From assembly GCA_025350985.1 (NCBI GenBank), contig JANXWU010000441.1, positions 1 through 5,005 of the forward strand: a stretch of DNA of 5,005 bases. The letters run 5' to 3'. This DNA comes from Spartobacteria bacterium (GTDB taxonomy: Bacteria > Verrucomicrobiota > Verrucomicrobiia > Chthoniobacterales > Chthoniobacteraceae). A model generated the notes under the pieces. It did not search any database. It saw only the letters and a list, made by a program, of their open reading frames with translations, and was not told the origin of the DNA. Both the position numbers and the translations under genes were made by a program. Shown here one piece after another: positions 1 to 5,005 of this stretch (position 1 is the stretch's first letter; the number at the start of each line of letters is the position of its first letter).

Positions 1-847
1 CGCGCCGGATGCGAACGAGGAGTACTTGTTTTACCAGACGTTGATCGCGACGTGGCCGGGGGAGGAGCTGACCCGGGAGGCGCATGAAACCTACATCCGG
101 CGGCTGCAGGAGTACATGATCAAGGCGATCAAAGAGGCGAAAGTAAACAGCAGTTGGATTCAGCCAAACGAGGAATGGGAGGAGGCAGTGCGCGGGTTTG
201 TGACGAAGACGCTGCATCGCGGGCCGAATCGTTTCGTGAAAAGTCTGACGCCGCTCGCGGAGGCAGTGGCGCAAATCGGTGTGGTGAATTCGCTCGCGCA
301 GCTCGTGCTCAAAGTGACCGTGCCGGGCGTGCCGGATTTCTATCAGGGCTGCGAACTGTGGAATTTGACCTTGGTCGATCCCGACAACCGGCAGTCCGTG
401 GATTTCAACGTGCGGCAGAAGTTGATGGAGTCGATGGCGGAAGTGCCGCCGGGAGAATTGTTCGACGGCTGGCGGGACGGACGCATCAAACTTTTCATCA
501 CCCAAAAGCTCCTGCAATTCCGGGGGGAGCACGCGCGACTGTTCGAGCTGGGAAACTACACGCCGTTGAAGACCACCGGTGCCTTTGCCGAGAGCTGCTT
601 GGCCTTTAGTCGCGAGTTAGGAAGGGAAATGCTGCTGGTCGTGGTGCCGCGCCTGAGCAGTCGCGTCGGCTTTCCTCCACTCGGTGAGAAGTGGGCGGAT
701 ACGGAGATCGAACTGCCCGCAAACCTCAGCGGCAAGCGGGTTCGCGAGGTATGGACAGGAGCGGAACTCGACGCAGGCGGCGGGAAATTGCGCGTCGCCG
801 AGGCGCTGCAAACCTTGCCGGTGGCGGCATACTTTTCCGCGCCGTAG
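1..847 (+). CDS. treY: Maltooligosyl trehalose synthase, C-terminal part (5' end outside window)
   Basis: TreY (EC 5.4.99.15, glycoside hydrolase family 13) acts in the cytoplasm. It converts the reducing-end alpha-1,4 bond of a maltodextrin into an alpha,alpha-1,1 bond, giving maltooligosyl trehalose, from which TreZ releases trehalose. The frame is open from base 2 (first residues APDANEEYLFYQTL), so the gene begins off the left edge; 281 residues are visible of a family usually over 700. Family landmarks seen are NEEY-LFYQTL near the edge, the YMIKAIKEAK and SSWIQPN segment, VPGVPDFYQGCELW followed by LVDPDNRQSVDF at the end of the catalytic barrel, the DGRIKLFITQKLL helix, and a C-terminal beta domain with VVVPRL and KWADTEIELP. 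The catalytic acidic residues should lie upstream and cannot be checked. The stop is TAG at 845-847. A TTG at 26 is open but sits inside conserved sequence and is not the start. treZ is not in the window. Family assignment is firm. Confidence 0.95.
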   Translation, partial: APDANEEYLFYQTLIATWPGEELTREAHETYIRRLQEYMIKAIKEAKVNSSWIQPNEEWEEAVRGFVTKTLHRGPNRFVKSLTPLAEAVAQIGVVNSLAQLVLKVTVPGVPDFYQGCELWNLTLVDPDNRQSVDFNVRQKLMESMAEVPPGELFDGWRDGRIKLFITQKLLQFRGEHARLFELGNYTPLKTTGAFAESCLAFSRELGREMLLVVVPRLSSRVGFPPLGEKWADTEIELPANLSGKRVREVWTGAELDAGGGKLRVAEALQTLPVAAYFSAP

Positions 848-854
848 CCAAGTC

Positions 855-1316
855 CTATTTTGGGACGCTGCTGTCGCGCAGGGCTTTCACGCGGTCGTGC
901 GCCTTTTGCACTTCGGCGGATTGCTGCGTCGCCAATTCACGCAGCGGGGCCGGCAGATTGTGACCTAGAATCTTTTTGTACTCGCTCACGGCCACATCTT
1001 CGCCGCGTTCGCACTCGGCGAGAATGGCATGCCGGTCTTTGCCTTCGAGCGCGGCTTTGAGATTGATCCATCCACGATGCAGCGCGCCGGCGAGGCTGCC
1101 GGTTTCCTCCGGATTGCTGTTGCCCAAAATGCTGTGCGCCGCGTTTTGCAATTCACCTGCGAACTTCGCGCGTTGCAGCGAGTACTCATGGAAGAGGCGC
1201 TTGATGTCGGCGTCCTCGATGTTTTGCGAAGCGGTCAGGAATCCCTGCTGCCCATCTTTGCAGGTCTGGATTAACTCGTTGAGATCGGAACGGTAGTCGG
1301 CATTGGTTTCACTCAT
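855..1316 (-). CDS. PA2169-family four-helix-bundle protein (DUF2383, ferritin-like)
   Basis: The 153-residue product matches the PA2169/DUF2383 family of small soluble four-helix proteins with a ferritin-like fold, whose biochemical role is not settled. Helices can be read at about residues 6-31, 34-64, 71-117 (broken near the EGKD turn at 91-94) and 121-147. The family hallmarks are the GALHRGWINLKAAL stretch at 77-90, followed by ILAECERGEDVAVSEYKKIL at 98-117. No signal peptide or membrane segment is seen. I chose the ATG at 1314-1316 because the family sequence begins just after it (MSETNADYRSDLNELI) and a weak GAAGAAG lies just upstream. An in-frame ATG at 1385 would add 23 unrelated basic residues and overlap the preceding gene. 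The gene is 52 nt downstream of the cyclic-nucleotide-binding gene on the same strand and is probably cotranscribed with it. It ends 7 nt from the treY stop, tail to tail. Acidic residues are plentiful, but a metal site cannot be asserted from one sequence. Confidence 0.88.
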   Translation of the reverse strand: MSETNADYRSDLNELIQTCKDGQQGFLTASQNIEDADIKRLFHEYSLQRAKFAGELQNAAHSILGNSNPEETGSLAGALHRGWINLKAALEGKDRHAILAECERGEDVAVSEYKKILGHNLPAPLRELATQQSAEVQKAHDRVKALRDSSVPK

Positions 1317-1320
1317 ACCG

Positions 1321-1327
1321 CTTCTTC
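1321..1327 (-). promoter_or_regulatory. Probable weak ribosome binding site for the DUF2383 gene
   Basis: On the minus strand GAAGAAG lies four bases before the ATG at 1316. It is purine-rich but an imperfect match to the anti-Shine-Dalgarno sequence. It supports the shorter start over the ATG at 1385. GAAGAA sits in the loop of a possible small hairpin (stem CCGC/GCGG, 1318-1321 with 1328-1331). Confidence 0.4.
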
Positions 1328-1368
1328 GCGGCTCCCCGACGTAGCGCGCGTTTGTTCCAGGACGAAAG

Positions 1369-1887
1369 CTATTCGCCCACGTCACCCGGCTCGGAGAGCA
1401 CCAACGGCTCGTCCGCGGCTGGACTACGACGCACCGGGAGCAAAGTCGTGAAAAGCTTGTTCATCACGCGCAGGCGCCGGCACAAATCCCGTCCGATATT
1501 CAACAGCAAAACCGCGAACTGCTCCGGACGCTTTTCGGCCAGACGATGAATGTCCTCGGCGGACAGAGAGTACAGCAGCACCGGCTCGGCGGCGAGCGCT
1601 GACGCCGAACGCGGCACGCACTCGAGCACGCACATCTCCCCGAAAAACTCGCCCGCCTCCAACTCGGAATAAATGGTTTCGCGCGGCGTGCCGTGCTGGC
1701 CCACGATGCGGACGCGGCCTTCTTTGATCAGGTAAAGCTCCTTCCCTAGGCCATTTTCCTGCACGATCACCTCCCCCGCTTCCGCATGCACTTTCTTGCA
1801 GCGGCTCGCGAGTTCGCCGAGCACGTCATCGTGCAAACCGGCAAAAAGCCGGCTGTCGCGCAAGGCGGATTTGGCGCTTTGAAACAT
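1369..1887 (-). CDS. Stand-alone cyclic-nucleotide-binding domain protein (CRP/PKA-type)
   Basis: This 172-residue protein is essentially one cyclic-nucleotide-binding domain. A short helix (residues 8-30, SALRDSRLFAGLHDDVLGEL) leads into the beta roll, with AGEVIVQENGLGKELYLIKE at 37-56 and GRVRIVGQHG at 57-66. The phosphate-binding cassette follows at 82-96 (FGEMCVLECVPRSAS), where G83, E84, R93 and S94 occupy the usual ligand-contact positions. A helical region follows (about 110-150) and then a charged, probably disordered tail. The Glu-to-Arg spacing of nine matches protein kinase A rather than E. coli CRP. There is no helix-turn-helix after the C helix, so it is unlikely to bind DNA as CRP does; it more likely acts on a partner protein. 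The start is the ATG at 1885-1887, 34 nt after the stop of the FtsK-like gene. A longer reading from 1962 adds 25 basic residues and overlaps that gene. No clear ribosome binding site is seen. Which nucleotide it binds, if any, is unknown. Confidence 0.88.
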   Translation of the reverse strand: MFQSAKSALRDSRLFAGLHDDVLGELASRCKKVHAEAGEVIVQENGLGKELYLIKEGRVRIVGQHGTPRETIYSELEAGEFFGEMCVLECVPRSASALAAEPVLLYSLSAEDIHRLAEKRPEQFAVLLLNIGRDLCRRLRVMNKLFTTLLPVRRSPAADEPLVLSEPGDVGE

Positions 1888-1921
1888 GGGTGCGTATGAA
1901 GTTCCGGCGCGCACGGTAGCA

Positions 1922-4900
1922 CTACCCGACCGCGGCGCCTGGCGATTTCGACCGCACTGCACGGGAAAGTTTTGCCGCAGCTTCGCCGAGCCACCCGACG
2001 TCCGGCGTCGCGTACGGGCGGAAGGTTTCCAGCGTGCCGTCGTGTTCGTTGTAAAAAAGCGCGCGGTGCAAACCGAGCCCGCTCGCCTTGGGCGAATCGA
2101 TCAAACTCGCGGAATCGTTCGCGCTCATCTGGAACACCACGCGCATTTCAAATTCGCTCAGCGCCTTCCGATTCATCGCGCGGTTCACGTTGTTGAAGGT
2201 GTCCACGGTCGCGACAAGGTGCAGACCTCGGCTGCTGCCATCCGTGATCATTTCGTTGAACTGCGCGCCTGGAGTGGAGCCGGTTTCCGAGCCGCTGGCC
2301 GAAAAGGAAAAGTCGTCCTCGGGGCGGAGCGTTTTGAATTTGTGCAGCCCGTGGATGAAAAGAAAAACCGACGGCGCATCGTGCGGGCCGCCATTCTCGT
2401 CGGAGCGTAATTTCATCGCCGCCGCCATTTCATTCATGACGCTGGCCACCTCATGGCTGCGTGCGACGGAGACCGGATGCGGGATGGCGACCAGCAGCGA
2501 TTCCAGAAACGTCGCGTCGGCGGAGCCCGGAACCGCCGTGTGGAGAAAAATGAATTTCGCCGAACCGGCGGGATATTGCGCGGCCAGTGCGAGCAGGGAA
2601 AGTCCGAGCATGGAAAGCGCGGCTTCGTCGCGCTGGCCCACGATGAGCAAATGATTGCCGCTCTGCCGATGGAAGACAGCTTCGGTGGGACCTTTGATCG
2701 AATTGGGCGCGCCCAGCCAGCAGCGCGCACCGGCGGGCGGCGTCGCCGGAGCAGAGTCCAGGGCCGCGCGCAGCAAGTTGTTTTCGCGGATGTCAGCGGG
2801 TGCGTTTCCTTCAAAGACAATCGGCCCGGAAACCGCGCCAGTCCTCGCTTCGGCGAGAGCGTTCACCTGGTCGAGCCACGCGTCGCGCTCGTCGTCCGGC
2901 AGCCACACGACTTGGAACGGGCTGTTGCCCTCGACCGCGCCGGCGGCGTCGTTGTAAATGCCTTCACCCGGCCGCGAAAGCAGGCGTGGAGCCGAGTTCG
3001 AGTCATCCATGATGAGGTACGCGTCCGCCTCGTTGCATTGCAGCGCGACGCGAATGACCATTTGCCCGAGCGTCGCGCGAGCGAGCGAGTACGCGCCGCC
3101 GAGCGTCTGCGAGCCGAGCAAAACGTGAATGCCGAAAGCGCGTCCCTGCCGGACGATGCGGTCGAAAAGGAGCGAAGCCGTTTGCGCAATCGTGTCGTCA
3201 TCCACAAAAAATTCCTGAAACTCGTCGATGAGCAAAAGCGAGCGCGGCATCGGCTCCTTGCCACCGGCTCTTTTGTAACCGGCCACGTCCTGCACGCCGA
3301 GTTTTCGGAACAGGTCGCCGCGCCGTTTCAGTTCCTCGTCCACTCGCTGCAACACACTGAGCGCGAATTCCCGGTCGCTCTCAATCGCGACGACGCGCGC
3401 GTGCGGCAGGTGTTTCGCCGCGTAGCATTTGAACTCCACGCCCTTTTTGAAATCGATGAGATAAAACTCGACCTGCTCCGGACTGCACGCGAGCGCGAGG
3501 TTGGTGATGATGACGTGAAAAAGCGTGGATTTTCCCGAACCCGTTTTGCCGGCAAACAGCGCGTGCTGACGCGTTCCTTTGCCGATGGCGAGGTACTGAA
3601 GTTTGGTCGCGCCCGTTCGTCCGATGGCGACCTTCAATTCGCTCGTCGTTTCGTTTTGCCAGAACTCCGACGGCTTCGGCGCGATCTGCGCGAACGGAAC
3701 CTGAACGCGATTGGAATCGACGCTGCCCTGCCCGATTTTGTGGATAAAACCAGCCGCGAGTTCTGCGTCCGGCGGCACGTCGAGCGCCAGCGCCGCGCCC
3801 ATTTCAGCTTGGCCCGCGTCGGCCACGAATTCATTTTTTACCCGCCGCAGGCACACGCTGCTTTTGCGCAATTCGTCGGGCGTGAAACCATCGGGCAGCG
3901 GCTGGCGCGTGTCCCAATGCATGAGCGTGTAAATGCCGCAGCGCGCCCCGCTGGCGGCGATGCTTTGCAGACGCTTCGCCGCCGTCTCGCTGAAGTTTGC
4001 CGGAAAATCCGCGACGACGAGGAAGTGAAATTTCTCCGCGACGCTGCCCGCTTGCGCGTTGTATTCCGCGATCGTCGCGTACTCGTTGCGCAAGTACATC
4101 TGAATCACTTTTTCGAGGTGATCGCTCAACTCGGCGAGACGTTCCTCGATTTGGTCGCGCTGCGTCCAGATGCGCCGGTTGATGAGGCTCTCCTCGTAAT
4201 CGGCGAGGTGCATCAGCCCTGCAAAATTGCGTCCCAAACCGACTGGATCAAAAATCGTAAAACTGATTTTTCCGGGCGGAGTGGTGGCGAGCAAACGAAG
4301 GATGATGTTGTTGATCACGCCGATGGCAGCGGCGTCGCCAGACTCGGTGGATTCAAAAAGGATCGAGCCGTGACGCGGAAAAGTGAGTGCGAGTGGCAGC
4401 GACAACTGCGCGGAACCCGGCAGCGCGAGGCGCGGGCTTTTGGGAAGAGTCGCGTGCTGGGTCAGGTCGAGATCAAGATGCGCAAACTGGCAGGCTGCAG
4501 TGAAGGCCGCGGGCGGTGTCCAAGTTTCCAGCAGCCGCGTGCTCCATACCGGCGAGAGCGATTCCGCCGCGGCATTGGTTGCCTCGATCTCCTGCAAAAT
4601 CGGCGTAACTTCCGCTTTCCACTCCGCCTCCAAAGCCTGCCAGCGCGCGCCTTCCAAGGCCGCCGACTCGGCCATCGCCGCATCGTAAATCTCCTTCGTC
4701 TGCCGTTGGTGCGCCGCGGCTTCTTCCTTCGCCCGCGCCGCGTGGGTGCTGTGCTCCGTCTCCGCGCTTTTTAATTTTGCGCAAAGCAGTTCCGAGTTTC
4801 TCGCCGCGACGCGCGCACACTGCACTTCGATTTTCAGCCGAGCCTTTTTTTCAAACTCGGCCTCGACTTCACCCGCGCGATTCCACTTTTCGCCAATGGC

Positions 4901-5005
4901 CGTGTAGGTGCGCTGGAATTCATCCTTGATGCGCGTTCGGTCGCGCGCGCGCGTCGCCATCGAGGCCGCGTTCGCAGCCTCGTGCAGACCGCTGGCTCGC
5001 GAGAA
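1922..5005 (-). CDS. Large FtsK/SpoIIIE-family ATPase with three tandem ATPase-like modules (5' end outside window)
   Basis: This is a P-loop motor ATPase of the FtsK/SpoIIIE/EccC clade; such proteins pump DNA or secreted proteins. The frame stays open to the right edge, giving 1027 visible residues. The ATG at 4958-4960 has no good ribosome site and is probably internal. Numbering from that ATG, residues 1-135 are rich in Ala, Glu, Lys and Arg and look like a coiled coil. The middle module (about 440-690) carries Walker A GKTGSGKS at 471-478, DFKKGVEF at 503-510, Walker B LLLIDE at 575-580 and the FtsK-like RQGRAFGIHVLLGSQ at 604-618. Modules at about 196-360 and 745-985 repeat the same order of elements but lack the P-loop lysine and Walker B acids (ESTESGDAAA at 203-212; GQRDEAAL at 775-782; FIHG at 868-871). 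No membrane helices, FHA domain or FtsK gamma domain are visible. It leads an apparent unit with the cyclic-nucleotide-binding gene. The family is firm; the cargo and pathway are unknown. Confidence 0.9.
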   Translation of the reverse strand, partial: FSRASGLHEAANAASMATRARDRTRIKDEFQRTYTAIGEKWNRAGEVEAEFEKKARLKIEVQCARVAARNSELLCAKLKSAETEHSTHAARAKEEAAAHQRQTKEIYDAAMAESAALEGARWQALEAEWKAEVTPILQEIEATNAAAESLSPVWSTRLLETWTPPAAFTAACQFAHLDLDLTQHATLPKSPRLALPGSAQLSLPLALTFPRHGSILFESTESGDAAAIGVINNIILRLLATTPPGKISFTIFDPVGLGRNFAGLMHLADYEESLINRRIWTQRDQIEERLAELSDHLEKVIQMYLRNEYATIAEYNAQAGSVAEKFHFLVVADFPANFSETAAKRLQSIAASGARCGIYTLMHWDTRQPLPDGFTPDELRKSSVCLRRVKNEFVADAGQAEMGAALALDVPPDAELAAGFIHKIGQGSVDSNRVQVPFAQIAPKPSEFWQNETTSELKVAIGRTGATKLQYLAIGKGTRQHALFAGKTGSGKSTLFHVIITNLALACSPEQVEFYLIDFKKGVEFKCYAAKHLPHARVVAIESDREFALSVLQRVDEELKRRGDLFRKLGVQDVAGYKRAGGKEPMPRSLLLIDEFQEFFVDDDTIAQTASLLFDRIVRQGRAFGIHVLLGSQTLGGAYSLARATLGQMVIRVALQCNEADAYLIMDDSNSAPRLLSRPGEGIYNDAAGAVEGNSPFQVVWLPDDERDAWLDQVNALAEARTGAVSGPIVFEGNAPADIRENNLLRAALDSAPATPPAGARCWLGAPNSIKGPTEAVFHRQSGNHLLIVGQRDEAALSMLGLSLLALAAQYPAGSAKFIFLHTAVPGSADATFLESLLVAIPHPVSVARSHEVASVMNEMAAAMKLRSDENGGPHDAPSVFLFIHGLHKFKTLRPEDDFSFSASGSETGSTPGAQFNEMITDGSSRGLHLVATVDTFNNVNRAMNRKALSEFEMRVVFQMSANDSASLIDSPKASGLGLHRALFYNEHDGTLETFRPYATPDVGWLGEAAAKLSRAVRSKSPGAAVG

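Noticed and set aside
154..609. 151-codon + strand frame inside treY
   Set aside because: It overlaps strongly conserved TreY sequence in another frame, and its product is Arg/Ala/Gly-rich with no family resemblance.
852..866. Small inverted repeat (6-bp stem with one G-T pair, 3-base loop) over the DUF2383 stop codon, as a possible terminator
   Set aside because: The stem is short, the loop is minimal and no T tract follows on either strand; it is expected by chance.
1318..1331. Hairpin CCGC-6 nt-GCGG around the DUF2383 ribosome site, as a translational switch
   Set aside because: A four-base-pair stem is too weak to claim regulation, and the ribosome site would be exposed in the loop and not hidden.
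1890..1914. Inverted repeat GTGCG-15 nt-CGCAC in the gap between the FtsK-like and sensor genes, as a possible operator
   Set aside because: It has only five paired bases with a long asymmetric spacer in GC-rich DNA. It does not resemble the CRP TGTGA-N6-TCACA site.
2453..4774. A 773-codon open frame on the + strand opposite the FtsK-like gene
   Set aside because: It is in exact antisense register with the minus-strand gene, its first codon bases facing the real gene's third bases. In that register stops would require the rare codons TTA, CTA or TCA in the real gene, so GC-rich codon use leaves it open. Its translation is Arg-rich with no recognisable domain.
4942..4953. (CG)6 dinucleotide run near the right edge, as a slippage or Z-DNA site
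   Set aside because: It simply encodes Arg/Ala codons in the open frame, is short, and is ordinary for such GC-rich coding sequence.

Overview
This window is GC-rich and almost entirely coding. It holds the 3' part of one gene on the + strand and three genes on the - strand. No rRNA, tRNA, CRISPR array, insertion sequence or phage gene is visible. The host is a GC-rich bacterium. Verrucomicrobiota is my leading guess from the mix of a trehalose-synthase gene, a PA2169-type helix-bundle protein and a giant soluble FtsK-like ATPase, but nothing in the window proves it.

Positions 1-847 (+) carry the C-terminal third of maltooligosyl trehalose synthase (TreY). Its N-terminus lies off the left edge. 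This is an ordinary metabolic gene that makes trehalose from maltodextrins.

Positions 855-5005 (-) read, in transcription order, as follows. First is a very large FtsK/SpoIIIE-family ATPase, open to the right edge with its true start outside. After a 34-nt gap comes a small stand-alone cyclic-nucleotide-binding-domain protein. After a further 52 nt comes a PA2169-family (DUF2383) four-helix-bundle protein. The spacing suggests one transcription unit. It ends tail to tail with treY, with only 7 nt between the two stop codons.

The most interesting object is the FtsK-like protein. Reading it by eye shows an N-terminal coiled coil with no visible membrane segment, followed by three tandem modules with the same internal order of elements. 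Only the middle module keeps intact Walker A and Walker B motifs; the flanking two have lost them. This resembles the multi-ATPase design of type VII secretion ATPases (EccC/EssC), but without membrane helices in the visible part. Its pairing with a cyclic-nucleotide sensor that has no output domain raises the possibility of a ligand-controlled FtsK-type motor. That is a hypothesis from gene proximity only. No stretch longer than 300 bases lacks a gene.
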